Part shown: positions 1-9,754 of the stretch, piece after piece
How positions within the stretch are numbered: position 1 is the stretch's first letter
Layout: each line of letters begins with the position of its first letter
Source: Gillisella vitis
GTDB lineage: Bacteria > Pseudomonadota > Alphaproteobacteria > Rhizobiales > Rhizobiaceae
Assembly (NCBI RefSeq): GCF_001541345.2
Contig: NZ_LMVL02000005.1
Span: forward strand, 62,001-126,000
DNA: 64,000 nucleotides
Direction: 5' to 3'
Notes under the pieces: generated by a model
The model's database searches: none
Told to the model about the DNA's origin: nothing
Seen by the model: the letters and a program-made list of their open reading frames with translations, nothing else
Position numbers and translations under genes: made by a program

Positions 1-18
1 GGCAAAAGGTGCAATGAG

Positions 19-558
19 ATGAATGGCAGGCAAAGCGGAGAAACAGCTGGGAAGACCGCACGCCTGCGGGCCTTGGTGGCCCTTGCCATTTTTTGCCTGA
101 TCGCTATTGCCTTGTTTTGGGCCGGTCCCGATCAATCCTATCTCTGGATAAAGGCCTTGCATGTCATCGCGATCATCTCCTGGATGGCGGGCCTGCTCTA
201 TATGCCTCGGCTCCTGATCTACCATTTCGATGCACCGAAGGGATCGCTCCAGGCCGAGACATTTGCGGTTATGGAGCGTCGCCTGATGAATGTAATCATG
301 CGCCCGGCCATGGCTCTTTCCTGGATTTTGGGTCTCTACCTCGCCTGGTCGGTGTTCGGATTCCAAGGCGGATGGCTGCATGCCAAACTGGCTGCGGTTG
401 TTTGTCTCACCCTCGCGAATGAATATCTCGGCATGGCCACAAAATCCTTTGCAAAAGGCAATTATCTGAAAACCCCGCGATTTTGGCGGGCTTTCAATGA
501 AATTCCGACAGTCCTCATGATCGTGATTGTTATTCTGGTCATTGTAAAACCCTTCTAA
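19..558 (+). CDS. hemJ: HemJ-type protoporphyrinogen IX oxidase
   Basis: A 179-residue, mostly hydrophobic protein with about five membrane segments (near residues 20-36, 42-62, 96-112, 120-136 and 158-177). The conserved His in KALHVIAIISWMAGL and the C-terminal FWRAFNEIPTVLM segment are typical of HemJ (UPF0093), which oxidises protoporphyrinogen IX to protoporphyrin IX in the inner membrane. In alpha-proteobacteria it usually lies directly after hemE, before rho. The few bases before it could hold the end of hemE (TGA at 15-17 or 20-22, the latter overlapping the ATG), but too little is present to call that gene. Start chosen at the first ATG. A 183-bp gap follows before rho. Confidence 0.9.
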   Translation: MNGRQSGETAGKTARLRALVALAIFCLIAIALFWAGPDQSYLWIKALHVIAIISWMAGLLYMPRLLIYHFDAPKGSLQAETFAVMERRLMNVIMRPAMALSWILGLYLAWSVFGFQGGWLHAKLAAVVCLTLANEYLGMATKSFAKGNYLKTPRFWRAFNEIPTVLMIVIVILVIVKPF

Positions 559-753
559 AGCAGGGTTCTCGCTGACAAGTTGACCAAAATGTGAATGAAA
601 TTTCCGCCGCCTCTTGCGGCGCGCCCTGTGAATCGCTATTTTCCCGCTACCCCTCTTCATGGCATGCATTTCTCGTCTTCGCCGGTTTCGCTGGCAGAAC
701 CGAATTTATCCCCCGCACGCCTTCCCCAACAGTTTTAAATTATGGTCCCCTTC
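559..753 (+). promoter_or_regulatory. rho leader region
   Basis: Gap between hemJ and rho. It contains a small hairpin, CGCCGC (605-610), loop CTCTT, GCGGCG (616-621), without a T-tract. Bacterial rho leaders are often autoregulated by Rho itself; that role here is inference. I cannot place a confident -35/-10 pair. Confidence 0.35.
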
Positions 754-2019
754 ATGGCTGAAATGAAGCTACAAGAACTCAAGAGCAAATCGCCAACCGA
801 TCTGCTGGCCTTTGCGGAATCGCTTGAGGTCGAAAATGCCAGCACCATGCGCAAACAGGAATTGATGTTTGCCATTTTGAAAATGCTGGCTAGCCAGGAT
901 GTTGAGATCATTGGTGAAGGCGTTGTCGAAGTCCTGCAGGATGGTTTCGGTTTCATGCGCTCGGCCAATGCCAATTATTTGCCAGGTCCGGACGATATTT
1001 ATATTTCGCCATCGCAGATTAGGCGGTTTTCCCTGAAGACCGGCGACACCGTCGAAGGTCCAATTCGGGGACCCAAGGAAGGCGAGCGCTACTTCGCGCT
1101 GCTGAAAGTCAATACGATCAATTTCGAGGATCCGGAAAAGATCCGCCATAAGGTTCACTTCGATAACTTGACCCCGCTTTATCCCAATGAGCGGTTCAAG
1201 ATGGAACTGGAGATCCCAACCTCCAAGGATCTTTCTTCGCGGGTTATTGATCTCGTTGCACCGCTTGGTAAAGGCCAGCGTGGCTTGATCGTCGCGCCGC
1301 CGCGGACCGGTAAAACCGTCCTGCTCCAGAATATCGCTCATTCCATTACCGCCAACCATCCGGAATGCTACCTGATCGTTCTTCTGATCGATGAGCGTCC
1401 TGAAGAAGTGACGGATATGCAGCGTTCCGTGCGAGGCGAAGTCGTTTCCTCCACCTTCGACGAGCCGGCCGTGCGCCACGTTCAGGTCGCGGAAATGGTG
1501 ATTGAGAAGGCCAAACGGTTGGTTGAGCACGGTCGTGACGTTGTCATCCTGCTCGATTCCATTACCCGCCTTGGCCGCGCCTATAACACCGTTGTTCCGT
1601 CTTCTGGCAAGGTCCTGACCGGTGGCGTGGATGCCAATGCATTGCAACGCCCCAAGCGCTTCTTCGGCGCCGCGCGTAATATCGAAGAAGGCGGATCGCT
1701 GACTATTATCGCAACGGCATTGATCGATACTGGCAGCCGTATGGACGAAGTGATCTTTGAAGAGTTCAAAGGCACCGGCAATTCGGAAATCGTGCTTGAC
1801 CGCAAGGTCGCCGACAAGCGTATTTTCCCGTCCATGGATATTCTGAAATCTGGAACGCGCAAAGAAGACCTGCTGGTGCCACGTCAGGATCTGCAGAAGA
1901 TCTTTGTTCTTCGCCGGATTCTCGCCCCAATGGGAACAACCGACGCAATCGAATTCCTGATCGACAAATTAAAGCAGACCAAGACCAACGGCGATTTCTT
2001 CGAGTCGATGAATACCTGA
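754..2019 (+). CDS. rho: Transcription termination factor Rho
   Basis: Hexameric RNA-dependent ATPase that ends transcription at Rho-dependent sites. The N-terminal Rho domain starts [20 protein letters not shown], followed by a cold-shock-like RNA-binding domain (about residues 50-120) and a RecA-type ATPase with Walker [12 protein letters not shown] near residues 181-191 and Walker [17 protein letters not shown]. The chosen ATG (754) gives 421 residues, the usual rhizobial length; an upstream in-frame ATG at 742 would add MVPF. Neither start has an obvious Shine-Dalgarno sequence, so the start rests on family length. A strong intrinsic terminator follows. Single gene, same strand as hemJ and mnmE. 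Confidence 0.96.
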   Translation: MAEMKLQELKSKSPTDLLAFAESLEVENASTMRKQELMFAILKMLASQDVEIIGEGVVEVLQDGFGFMRSANANYLPGPDDIYISPSQIRRFSLKTGDTVEGPIRGPKEGERYFALLKVNTINFEDPEKIRHKVHFDNLTPLYPNERFKMELEIPTSKDLSSRVIDLVAPLGKGQRGLIVAPPRTGKTVLLQNIAHSITANHPECYLIVLLIDERPEEVTDMQRSVRGEVVSSTFDEPAVRHVQVAEMVIEKAKRLVEHGRDVVILLDSITRLGRAYNTVVPSSGKVLTGGVDANALQRPKRFFGAARNIEEGGSLTIIATALIDTGSRMDEVIFEEFKGTGNSEIVLDRKVADKRIFPSMDILKSGTRKEDLLVPRQDLQKIFVLRRILAPMGTTDAIEFLIDKLKQTKTNGDFFESMNT

Positions 2020-2054
2020 TCGCTATCGCGTTCTTAAGCCGGATTCATAGTTAC

Positions 2055-2083
2055 AACCTCCGACCGAAAGGCCGGGGGTTTTG
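2055..2083 (+). terminator. Intrinsic terminator after rho
   Basis: Nine-pair stem with one A/C mismatch and one T-G wobble (2057-2065 with 2070-2078), GAAA tetraloop, then TTTT. It lies 38 bp after the rho stop codon. Confidence 0.85.
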
Positions 2084-2167
2084 CATTTGAGGTACACTGT
2101 TGATTATGAAGGTTTCGGCGTGCATCCGGGCACAGGACAGGTTGCGCTTAGGGAGTGAGTTCAAGCA

Positions 2168-3478
2168 ATGGCAGGCGATACTATTTTTGCCCTCTCGACC
2201 GGATCGCTTCCGAGCGGTGTAGCCGTCATTCGGTTATCGGGTCATGATGTCCAAGCCGTTTTAACAGAACTCTGTGGGATGGTGCCTGTGCCACGCCAGG
2301 CCACGTTACGATCGATTCGGCACCGTGATGGACTGGTGATTGACCGCGGACTGGTCCTTTTCTTCTCCGGCCCCTCCTCCTTCACTGGTGAGGATTGCGG
2401 GGAACTGCATGTGCATGGAAGTCGCGCCGTGGTGAGCGCATTGCTCTCTATGCTGGCCTCGTTCTCCGGTTGCCGACTTGCAGAGCCAGGAGAATTTTCG
2501 AGACGGGCTTTCGAAAACGGCAAGCTGGACTTGATCGAAATTGAAGGTCTGGCTGATCTGCTGGCAGCGGAAACAGAGATGCAGCGGCGTCAAGCTCTAG
2601 CCCAGGCCAGCGGCAACGCGACTGGTATCTATGAGGGATGGCGAGAAAAATTGATCTATGGCCGTGCGATGATTGAGGCTGAGTTGGATTTTGCCGATGA
2701 AGGCGATATTCCCGGGTCCGTGTCAGACCAAGTTTGGGATACCATTATAGACCTCCGCACGCAGATTTCAGCGGCTATTGTCGATGACCGGCGAGGTGAG
2801 ATCATTCGTGACGGTTTCAACGTTGTGATTGCTGGGCCTCCTAACGCTGGCAAGTCGAGCCTCATCAATGCGCTTGCCGGTCGGGATGTAGCGATTGTGA
2901 CGCATTATGCCGGGACGACACGGGACATTCTGCAATGTGATATAGATCTTGAAGGTTATGTCGTTCGCTTGTATGACACCGCCGGTATTCGAGAGACCCA
3001 AGAGGTCATCGAACAGGAAGGCATACGGCGGGCGTTGCGCAAGGTCGAAGAAGCCGATCTCGTTTTGTTGCTTGATGACGTTTCATCTCCAGGCCAAACA
3101 ATCAATATTGTTTCGGTTCCGGTTATCACGATCGGTACAAAAGTCGATCTTGGATCGGCAAAGGATGAAACTGAACGAGATCTCGTCATTTCAACTTACG
3201 TTGCTGACGATGTGGATAGGGTTCGAAGCGTAATTCTTGATTCGATTCGGAAACGGTTTGGTCAGAGTGAATCTGTCATCCCAAGTCGCTTGCGACATAT
3301 TGAATGCCTGCGAGATGCAGTTTCTTTCATTGATCAGGCCTTGGATGGGCGACTGAGCTTGGAAATCAGGGCGGATTTCCTCCGTTTGGCCAGTGACTCA
3401 CTGGGTCGCCTGGTTGGGCGTATCGATACCGAAACGCTTTTGGGCAAAATCTTTTCGGAATTTTGTGTCGGAAAATGA
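2168..3478 (+). CDS. mnmE: tRNA modification GTPase MnmE
   Basis: With MnmG it makes the carboxymethylaminomethyl group on wobble uridine U34 of several tRNAs. Visible parts: N-terminal tetrahydrofolate-binding domain ([20 protein letters not shown]), helical domain, an inserted G domain with P-loop [10 protein letters not shown] near 222-231, GTTRDI near 248-253 and DTAG near 269, and the C-terminal FCVGK, where the last Cys is the expected catalytic residue (family form C-[IV]-GK). At 436 residues it is slightly shorter than the E. coli protein, as usual in rhizobia. GGGAG lies about 10 bases before the ATG. Its stop codon overlaps a near-perfect parS site, and mnmG starts 26 bp downstream. 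Confidence 0.96.
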   Translation: MAGDTIFALSTGSLPSGVAVIRLSGHDVQAVLTELCGMVPVPRQATLRSIRHRDGLVIDRGLVLFFSGPSSFTGEDCGELHVHGSRAVVSALLSMLASFSGCRLAEPGEFSRRAFENGKLDLIEIEGLADLLAAETEMQRRQALAQASGNATGIYEGWREKLIYGRAMIEAELDFADEGDIPGSVSDQVWDTIIDLRTQISAAIVDDRRGEIIRDGFNVVIAGPPNAGKSSLINALAGRDVAIVTHYAGTTRDILQCDIDLEGYVVRLYDTAGIRETQEVIEQEGIRRALRKVEEADLVLLLDDVSSPGQTINIVSVPVITIGTKVDLGSAKDETERDLVISTYVADDVDRVRSVILDSIRKRFGQSESVIPSRLRHIECLRDAVSFIDQALDGRLSLEIRADFLRLASDSLGRLVGRIDTETLLGKIFSEFCVGK

Positions 3479-3491
3479 TTCACGTGAAACA
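3476..3491 (+). promoter_or_regulatory. parS: Probable parS site (15/16)
   Basis: TGATTCACGTGAAACA matches the bacterial parS consensus TGTTTCACGTGAAACA at 15 of 16 positions (T to A at position 3). The TGA of mnmE forms its first three bases. With parA/parB 3-4 kb away and a perfect copy at 5421, a ParB-binding function is likely. Confidence 0.85.
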
Positions 3492-3503
3492 TTGGTGGTC
3501 GAG

Positions 3504-5378
3504 ATGAAAATGATGCCGCGGCGATTTGATGTGATTGTGATTGGCGGTGGGCATGCTGGCAGTGAAGCTGCCTATGCGAGCGCGCGGCTTGGTGCGCGGA
3601 CTTGCCTTGTAACACATCGGCGCGATACGATTGGCGTTATGTCCTGTAATCCGGCCATTGGCGGTTTGGGCAAAGGGCATCTTGTCCGGGAGATTGATGC
3701 CCTGGGCGGGTTAATGGGCAGATGTGCCGATGCCGCAGGTATTCAGTTCCGGTTGCTTAACCGGAAAAAGGGACCGGCTGTGCGAGGGCCGAGAACTCAG
3801 GCCGACCGAAAGCTTTACCGTCAAGCCGTACAGAATGTTCTTTTCAATCATCCGCAGCTCGAGATCATTGAAGGGGATGTGTTCGATCTTGATGTTGAAA
3901 ATGACACGGTTAAAGGGGTCATTTTGGCTGACGGGAAAAGCCTGTCCAGCGCGTCAGTGATATTGACCTCCGGTACTTTTTTGCGCGGTCTGATCCATAT
4001 TGGACAAACAAAAATTCCGGCCGGACGTGTGGGGGAAGCCCCTTCACTCGGTTTAAGCGTGACATTGGGGCGGTTGGGGCTGAGGCTGGGGCGGTTGAAA
4101 ACAGGAACACCAGCCAGGTTGGATGGTCGAACCATCAATTGGTCCCAGCTTGAAATGCAGGCGGCTGATGAGCAACCAGTCCCGTTCTCTTTCATGACCG
4201 ACCGGATTACCAATCCGCAGATCGAATGTGGAATCACCCGTACCACTGCCGCAACCCACAAAATCATTCGAGATAATATTCATCTCTCCGCCATGTATTC
4301 CGGGCAGATCGAAGGTGTTGGCCCACGTTACTGTCCTTCGATTGAGGACAAGATCAGCCGGTTTGGAGATCGGGATGGCCATCAGGTTTTTCTGGAACCG
4401 GAGGGTCTGGATGACCATACGGTCTATCCGAATGGAATATCGACCTCTTTGCCGGAGTCCGTACAGAAGGAGTTCATGAGAACCCTGCCCGGCTTGGAGA
4501 ACGTTACGATTCTCCAGAGCGCTTACGCAATCGAATATGACCACATAGACCCGCGTGAATTGTCGGCGAGCCTCGAGTTGAAACGGCTGAGTGGACTTTA
4601 TCTCGCTGGGCAGATTAATGGAACCACTGGTTACGAAGAAGCTGCGGCACAAGGTTTGGTAGCGGGGTTGAATGCTGCACGCACGGCAGGCGGCCAGGAT
4701 GTGGTTCATTTCAGCCGGGCTCAATCGTATATTGGCGTGATGATTGATGATTTGATCAGCCATGGCGTGACTGAACCCTATAGGATGTTCACCTCGCGTG
4801 CCGAGTTTCGTTTGTCGCTTCGGGCAGATAATGCCGATATGCGTTTGACGCCTATTGGTATCGCGCTCGGATGTATCGCTTCAGACCAAGAGAAACGGTT
4901 TAAAGACTACAAGCATCAGATTGATGACACGATCAGTATGCTTGAGACGAGGAAACTAACACCCAATGAAGCGGCTGCCGCTGGCATCCCTGTTAATCAG
5001 GATGGGCGCCGTCGCACTGCCTTTGAGCTATTGGCTTATCCCGACATTTCGATTGTCAATCTCTCCCGGATCTGGCCTGAACTTTCTGCTCTGGATAGTA
5101 AGGTCGCGGAGGCCGTTGAAATCCATGCGACCTATGCTGTTTATATGGATCGACAAAATGCCGATATTGCCGCAACCAAACGAGATGAAGACAGGTTGAT
5201 TCCAAAGGATTTCGATTATGCTTCGTTATCGGGCCTATCCAACGAGTTAAAGCAGAAATTGGAAAAGATCCGTCCTGAAAATCTCTCCCAGGCCGCCAAG
5301 GTTGAGGGCATGACCCCAGCGGCTATTTCTTTACTTATCGCTTTCTTGAACAAAGGTGTGTTGCGACATGTCGGTTGA
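3504..5378 (+). CDS. mnmG: tRNA uridine-5-carboxymethylaminomethyl modification enzyme MnmG
   Basis: FAD-dependent partner of MnmE (old name GidA). From the ATG at 3504 the protein has 624 residues, the family norm. The Rossmann motif [12 protein letters not shown] starts near residue 13, followed by [19 protein letters not shown] near 47 and the C-terminal helical tRNA-binding region. The frame is open further upstream into mnmE (to 3393), but those codons do not resemble MnmG. ATGs at 3510 and 3513 are alternatives. The stop overlaps the start of rsmG by 11 bp, so the two are probably translated as a unit. Confidence 0.96.
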   Translation: MKMMPRRFDVIVIGGGHAGSEAAYASARLGARTCLVTHRRDTIGVMSCNPAIGGLGKGHLVREIDALGGLMGRCADAAGIQFRLLNRKKGPAVRGPRTQADRKLYRQAVQNVLFNHPQLEIIEGDVFDLDVENDTVKGVILADGKSLSSASVILTSGTFLRGLIHIGQTKIPAGRVGEAPSLGLSVTLGRLGLRLGRLKTGTPARLDGRTINWSQLEMQAADEQPVPFSFMTDRITNPQIECGITRTTAATHKIIRDNIHLSAMYSGQIEGVGPRYCPSIEDKISRFGDRDGHQVFLEPEGLDDHTVYPNGISTSLPESVQKEFMRTLPGLENVTILQSAYAIEYDHIDPRELSASLELKRLSGLYLAGQINGTTGYEEAAAQGLVAGLNAARTAGGQDVVHFSRAQSYIGVMIDDLISHGVTEPYRMFTSRAEFRLSLRADNADMRLTPIGIALGCIASDQEKRFKDYKHQIDDTISMLETRKLTPNEAAAAGIPVNQDGRRRTAFELLAYPDISIVNLSRIWPELSALDSKVAEAVEIHATYAVYMDRQNADIAATKRDEDRLIPKDFDYASLSGLSNELKQKLEKIRPENLSQAAKVEGMTPAAISLLIAFLNKGVLRHVG

Positions 5379-6018
5379 TGCAATGTCCGCGAGTCTCTTT
5401 CAGCGGCTTACCGGCCTACGTGTTTCACGTGAAACATATGAAAAACTGGACCATTTCGTTGATCTGTTTGGAAAGTGGTCCAAAGTCATCAACCTTGTTG
5501 CCAACTCCACGAAAGATCAGGTCTGGCACAGGCACGTCGTTGATAGCGCACAGCTGTTTAAACTTCGCCCGAACCCTCAGCACTGGATTGATTTGGGAAG
5601 TGGTGGTGGATTTCCAGGCGTCATTACTGCGATTTTATTGTCGGAAACTAGCACCGGCTGGGTTGATTTGGTCGAGAGCAATAACAAAAAAGCAGCTTTC
5701 CTCCGCACGGCTCTGATGGAAACCGGCGCCCGAGGCAGGGTTCATCCCGCGCGAATCGAAGAGGCACATAAAAATCTGTCGGACTGCGATTTAATTTCGG
5801 CACGAGCGCTTGCGGATCTCGATCTGCTTTTCTCTTATGCGTCTCCCTGGGCCGAAAAAAACAAAAATCTTAATTTTCTCCTGCATAAAGGCCGGGATTA
5901 CCAGTCTGAAGTTAACAATGCGCGTGACCGATGGACGTTCGATCTGGTAATACATCCTAGCGTGCTTGAAGCCGACTCTGTCATCCTGGAAGTGAGCGGG
6001 CTTGCACGATCAAAGTAA
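5368..6018 (+). CDS. rsmG: 16S rRNA (guanine-527-N7) methyltransferase RsmG
   Basis: SAM-dependent methyltransferase (old name GidB) modifying G527 of 16S rRNA. The SAM-binding motif [11 protein letters not shown] lies near residues 75-85, preceded by the family hallmark [19 protein letters not shown]. The ATG at 5368 has AAAGGTG about nine bases upstream and gives 216 residues; ATG 5383 is an alternative. It overlaps mnmG by 11 bp and precedes parA by 18 bp. The codons around residues 18-23 contain a perfect parS site, so this stretch is under selection both as protein and as DNA-binding site. Confidence 0.95.
   Translation: MSVDAMSASLFQRLTGLRVSRETYEKLDHFVDLFGKWSKVINLVANSTKDQVWHRHVVDSAQLFKLRPNPQHWIDLGSGGGFPGVITAILLSETSTGWVDLVESNNKKAAFLRTALMETGARGRVHPARIEEAHKNLSDCDLISARALADLDLLFSYASPWAEKNKNLNFLLHKGRDYQSEVNNARDRWTFDLVIHPSVLEADSVILEVSGLARSK
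5421..5436 (+). promoter_or_regulatory. parS: parS centromere site (perfect palindrome)
   Basis: TGTTTCACGTGAAACA, an exact 16-bp palindrome identical to the widely conserved chromosomal parS consensus bound by ParB. It lies inside rsmG, where it encodes part of the N-terminus, 0.6 kb before parA. Confidence 0.95.
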
Positions 6019-6036
6019 GATCAGTCAGGTGACCTC

Positions 6037-6831
6037 ATGCCCTACGAGAAGAACCGGATCATAACCATTGCCAATCAAAAGGGCGGTGTCGGTAAGACGA
6101 CGACCGCTATTAATCTTGCAACCGCATTGGCTGCGATTGGCGAACGAGTGTTGATTGTCGATCTTGATCCCCAAGGCAATGCAAGCACGGGGTTAGGGAT
6201 TGACCGCCGTGACCGCAAATTGTCCTCCTATGATTTGCTGATTGGAAGCCATAGCGTTTCCGAAACGGTTATCGATACGGCTGTACCTAACCTGTCGATT
6301 GTTCCCTCCACCCTCGATTTGTTAGGGCTTGAGATGGAAATCGCCCAGAAGGCTGATCGAGTGTTTCGTTTGAAGGCTGCCTTGCAGTCGCAAGATGGAT
6401 TGGCCTATTCCTATGTGCTGGTTGATTGCCCTCCGTCTTTTAATTTGCTGACAATGAACGCCATGGCTGCGGCGCATTCTATTCTGGTGCCGCTCCAATG
6501 TGAGTTTTTTGCACTGGAAGGCCTTAGTCAATTGCTTGAAACGATTGGTCAGGTCAGGCGCAACGTTAATCCCACTTTGGATATCCAAGGCATTGTTCTG
6601 ACAATGTTCGACTCCCGGAATAATCTCGCTCAGCAGGTGGTAACAGACGTCCGCAGCCATTTGGGTGAAAAGGTTTATCACACGCTCATTCCGCGCAATG
6701 TAAGGGTCTCGGAAGCACCATCTTATGGCAAGCCGGCTATTCTTTATGACCTGAAATGCGCAGGCAGCCAGGCTTATCTGCAATTGGCGTCAGAAGTTAT
6801 CCAAAGGGAGCGGCAACGTCGCGCGGCTTAG
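6037..6831 (+). CDS. parA: Chromosome partitioning ATPase ParA
   Basis: 264-residue ParA/Soj-type ATPase. The deviant Walker A KGGVGKTT occurs at about residues 15-22 (lysine at the start of the loop as in the ParA/MinD class), then DLDPQGNAST (A' motif) near 43 and Walker B VLVDCPPSFNLL. ParA dimers on the nucleoid move ParB-parS complexes of replicated origins. CAGGTGACCTC precedes the ATG. It follows rsmG closely and precedes parB by about 100 bp; the run mnmE-mnmG-rsmG-parA-parB is the conserved origin-near cluster of alpha-proteobacteria. Confidence 0.97.
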   Translation: MPYEKNRIITIANQKGGVGKTTTAINLATALAAIGERVLIVDLDPQGNASTGLGIDRRDRKLSSYDLLIGSHSVSETVIDTAVPNLSIVPSTLDLLGLEMEIAQKADRVFRLKAALQSQDGLAYSYVLVDCPPSFNLLTMNAMAAAHSILVPLQCEFFALEGLSQLLETIGQVRRNVNPTLDIQGIVLTMFDSRNNLAQQVVTDVRSHLGEKVYHTLIPRNVRVSEAPSYGKPAILYDLKCAGSQAYLQLASEVIQRERQRRAA

Positions 6832-6935
6832 ATCGTCTGTCCTGCGCCTATCGGTATAGTTTTGACGATTTGAATGGTGTTGACGTGGCGAGTAAAAACC
6901 TACTCCAGCGTGAAGAGTGAACGAAGAGGTTCGTG

Positions 6936-7814
6936 ATGAACGACGATATTTCGAAACGGCGTCTTGGTCGTGGTTTGGCTGCCTTGATTGGCGAGATGGA
7001 TCAACCCGTTCCTGTCGATGAGAGTAGAGCCTTGGTCTCTGCCGACCGGATGGTGCCGATCGAGTTTGTGTCCCGTAATCCACGCAATCCTCGTCGTTAC
7101 TTTGACGAAACGGTTCTTCAGGAGCTTGCTGGCTCCATTCGCCAGCACGGCATTGTGCAGCCGGTCGTCGTGCGAACGATTGGGACAGGCCGCTACGAGA
7201 TCATTGCTGGCGAAAGACGCTGGCGTGCAGCCCAGTTGGCGGGACTGGTGGAAATTCCCGTCATCGTTCGCGATGTGGATGATCGCACCGCTCTGGAATT
7301 GGCAATTGTCGAAAACGTTCAACGTGCCGATCTCAATCCACTCGAAGAAGCGATGGGATATGAGCAGCTGATCGCAGAACACGGATATACCCAGAACGAT
7401 CTCGGCGAGATCATCGGCAAGAGCCGAAGCCATGTGGCCAATAGCTTGCGGCTATTGAAGCTTCCTGATCCCGTGCGCGATATGCTGGCCGATGGTTCTC
7501 TATCTGCTGGCCATGCTCGGGCTTTGGTCTCGACATCCGATCCGAATAGCTTGGCACGCCAGATCGTGTCCAAGGGTATGTCGGTCCGAGATGCTGAACG
7601 TCTGGCGCAAAACGACATCAAGGGTCAAGGTCAGCCGAAGCCACACGTGGTGCCCGCAAAGGATTCAGATACGGTCGCATTGGAGAGAAGCCTGTCGGAC
7701 CGTTTGGGATTGGACGTATCGATCAATCACAAAGGTGGCGGTGGCCAGCTTCGAATCAATTACAAAACCCTGGAGCAACTTGAGGAAATCTGCCGGTTGC
7801 TCGAGGCGCGCTAA
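6936..7814 (+). CDS. parB: Chromosome partitioning protein ParB
   Basis: ParB/Spo0J DNA-binding CTPase. The N-terminal RRLGRGLAALIGEM is the ParA-interacting segment. The CTP-binding box GERRWR is at 92-97, the helix-turn-helix TQNDLGEIIGKSRSHVANSL is in the middle, and a C-terminal dimer domain ends LEQLEEICRLLEAR. Start: ATG 6936 has AGAGG six bases upstream; the GTG at 6933 is too close to it. 292 residues. The protein is expected to load at the parS sites at 3476 and 5421. It is convergent with holA. Confidence 0.97.
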   Translation: MNDDISKRRLGRGLAALIGEMDQPVPVDESRALVSADRMVPIEFVSRNPRNPRRYFDETVLQELAGSIRQHGIVQPVVVRTIGTGRYEIIAGERRWRAAQLAGLVEIPVIVRDVDDRTALELAIVENVQRADLNPLEEAMGYEQLIAEHGYTQNDLGEIIGKSRSHVANSLRLLKLPDPVRDMLADGSLSAGHARALVSTSDPNSLARQIVSKGMSVRDAERLAQNDIKGQGQPKPHVVPAKDSDTVALERSLSDRLGLDVSINHKGGGGQLRINYKTLEQLEEICRLLEAR

Positions 7815-7914
7815 CCTCTGAATGGATTTTTCTGCTACCGTTTATCTATGGAATAGAGCCGAAGATCATTTTCTTTGACATTTCCGACCTTGAAAAGGCC
7901 AATGGGAGAAGCCG

Positions 7915-8955
7915 TTAGCGGCTCCTCCGCGCTGATTGCAGGGCAATGGCCAGTAGTGTTTGAAGCGATAAGCTATCTTCCAATGATGGCTGACGTCTGC
8001 TGGCCAGAATGGCCGCCTGTAATCGCCGCATCTCGACTGCAAGAGCGTCGGATGGCCAATTCTTTAAAGATTTTTCAAACAGTGGCTTTCGCTTGAAATG
8101 GATCTGACGGCCAAGCGTTTGCATGACTTGGCCAGCCTGTTGACGCTTTTCGTCCATTTCACTCCGCATGATGTCCAGTAACTGAAACTGCCTGAGGCAA
8201 CCCTGGAGAACAAGGAACATGGGCGTTTTGGAGGTGGCAATTTTCTGGACGGCATGCAGCAGGGCATCGGCATTGCCGGCAAGCACGGCATCCACCGCCT
8301 CATCCGTTGAAACGGCGCTCGCATCGCCGATAATCTGTTCGACATGGGTTTCATCGACGAGATCGTCATGCAGACAATAGAGCAGCAGCTTGGATATCTC
8401 ATTGCGAGAGGCCCGACGGTCACCGCCCAGACTTTCACTGAGCAGGGAGCGAGCCGCAGGCGTTAGTCTTTTTCCAGCGGCGCTGAACTCCGCGTCAATC
8501 AAGGCATTGATGGCGCGCGCATCGTCCTGGTAGCAAGGAATAACTGCAATATTGCGGGATGGTTCGGCTATTTTGCGGGTCGCCGATCCCTTTTTGAGAT
8601 CCCCAGCTTCAAGGATAAGGCAACTGGATTCAGGCGGGTCCTTGGCAAGAATTTGTAGCCCATCCACCACACTTTTTTCATTGGCGATACCACGGATCCA
8701 GACAAGCCTGTCCCCGCCGAAGAGGCCGAGGGCATTCATCTCATCCAATAGTTTCCCCGGATCGCTCTGCAGGTCGCTACTATCCAGCCGAATGACCGAG
8801 AAGGGATCGTCAAGCGCAACGCCAGTCGATTTGGCGAGCGCTGCGGCCCGCTCAGCCACAAGGCCGACATCCGGGCCATAGACCAGGAACATCTTGTAGT
8901 GACGGACCGATTTTTGCAGAAAGCCATCGAATTCGTGTGACTTGACTTCAACCAT
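7915..8955 (-). CDS. holA: DNA polymerase III subunit delta
   Basis: Clamp-loader delta subunit, 346 residues, opening the beta sliding clamp during replication. It begins MVEVKSHEFDGFLQKSV, followed by the degenerate AAA+ fold (VYGPDVGLVAERAAALA near 25-41, no working P-loop, as expected for delta) and the C-terminal collar domain with SLEDSLSLQTLLAIALQSA. It is third in the minus-strand run leuS-lptE-holA, but a 274-bp gap with a very stable hairpin separates it from lptE, so it may have its own promoter. Confidence 0.92.
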   Translation of the reverse strand: MVEVKSHEFDGFLQKSVRHYKMFLVYGPDVGLVAERAAALAKSTGVALDDPFSVIRLDSSDLQSDPGKLLDEMNALGLFGGDRLVWIRGIANEKSVVDGLQILAKDPPESSCLILEAGDLKKGSATRKIAEPSRNIAVIPCYQDDARAINALIDAEFSAAGKRLTPAARSLLSESLGGDRRASRNEISKLLLYCLHDDLVDETHVEQIIGDASAVSTDEAVDAVLAGNADALLHAVQKIATSKTPMFLVLQGCLRQFQLLDIMRSEMDEKRQQAGQVMQTLGRQIHFKRKPLFEKSLKNWPSDALAVEMRRLQAAILASRRQPSLEDSLSLQTLLAIALQSARRSR

Positions 8956-9229
8956 GGCTTCAAGTCTCTCCGCTTGACCGTCAGTCAGACAGGCAGTGCA
9001 GCAAAGTTAAAATGCTACGGCATCATGCGTTTGAGTAAACGTATGATGCCGTAGAGTTCGTCAGGAAAAAGTAGAATCGGTTTTCCAAAGAGACAAGCCG
9101 GATTGAAGGAGGTCTATAGGTTGTCCGGCTCAACGTGATCCCAAGCAACCTATAGCGCTGTGCATTGTGAGTTCAAGAACATCCCATCGAAGATTACCGG
9201 GCTCTCCATGTTGGCAAAACCCACGTTTA
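8956..9229. other. lptE-holA intergenic gap with long hairpin
   Basis: No coding frame seen. The gap holds the 18-bp stem at 9015-9054 (listed separately) and ordinary-looking sequence otherwise. On the minus strand it is the leader of holA. Confidence 0.5.
9015..9054 (-). repeat. Long inverted repeat / hairpin upstream of holA
   Basis: CTACGGCATCATGCGTTT (9015-9032), loop GAGT, AAACGTATGATGCCGTAG (9037-9054). The stem is 18 bp with one G-T wobble. On the minus strand the stem is followed by CATTTTAACTTTGC, only loosely U-rich, so it could be an attenuator or terminator between lptE and holA, or a palindromic intergenic element of the kind dispersed in rhizobial genomes. No second copy seen in this window. 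Confidence 0.7.
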
Positions 9230-9754
9230 TTATTTGCGAACCAGCAGGCTAGCCAAATCCGCAGAGATCAACTCGGCCAATTCCCGTGCAGCGCGATTTT
9301 CAGCATCTCTTACAGCGCGAAGCTTGGCAAATTCCTGGGTCGGAAAGTCCACCAGCGCCACGGCCTGACGATGGGCGATACGCATGACTGAAAGGTCGCT
9401 TGCCTTCTTCAGGGTATAGTCAGCGCTGACCGTCACGCGGCCAGCTGTTGCTCGGTCGGTGCTTTCGTTGATCAGAACTTCCGTCGTGTCAGTTTTAACG
9501 GCAAGCGTTAAAAAGTATTCGGGATGGGCCGGTTCACCCTGCCCACCGGCAGCAAGGAAGATCAACCGGTTGCGAACCTCTTGTCCAACTCTGTCCGTTG
9601 CCGGAGAGAAGCCGATGGAGGCCATCAATTTACGGGTGCCCAGCGCTTCGCCGTAGAGCGGTCGGACCTGGCAGCCCGCGAGGGCGCCAAGCAGGCCAAC
9701 GGATGCGGCGAGAACCGCGCGGCGGGATAAATTTACGCGTGAATCAGACGACAA
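9230..9754 (-). CDS. lptE: LPS-assembly lipoprotein LptE
   Basis: A 174-residue lipoprotein with a signal sequence ending in the lipobox LAGC (Cys28), immediately followed by QVRPLYG, the pattern seen at the N-terminus of alpha-proteobacterial LptE proteins. LptE plugs the outer-membrane LptD barrel that inserts lipopolysaccharide. The start overlaps the leuS stop by 11 bp, indicating co-transcription with leuS, a conserved arrangement in rhizobia (leuS-lptE-holA). Sequence conservation in this family is low, so the name rests on lipobox, length and neighbours. Confidence 0.82.
   Translation of the reverse strand: MSSDSRVNLSRRAVLAASVGLLGALAGCQVRPLYGEALGTRKLMASIGFSPATDRVGQEVRNRLIFLAAGGQGEPAHPEYFLTLAVKTDTTEVLINESTDRATAGRVTVSADYTLKKASDLSVMRIAHRQAVALVDFPTQEFAKLRAVRDAENRAARELAELISADLASLLVRK

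Noticed and set aside
1..22. Tail of hemE before hemJ
   Set aside because: Expected from gene order, but the few bases allow several frames and no residue pattern can be confirmed.
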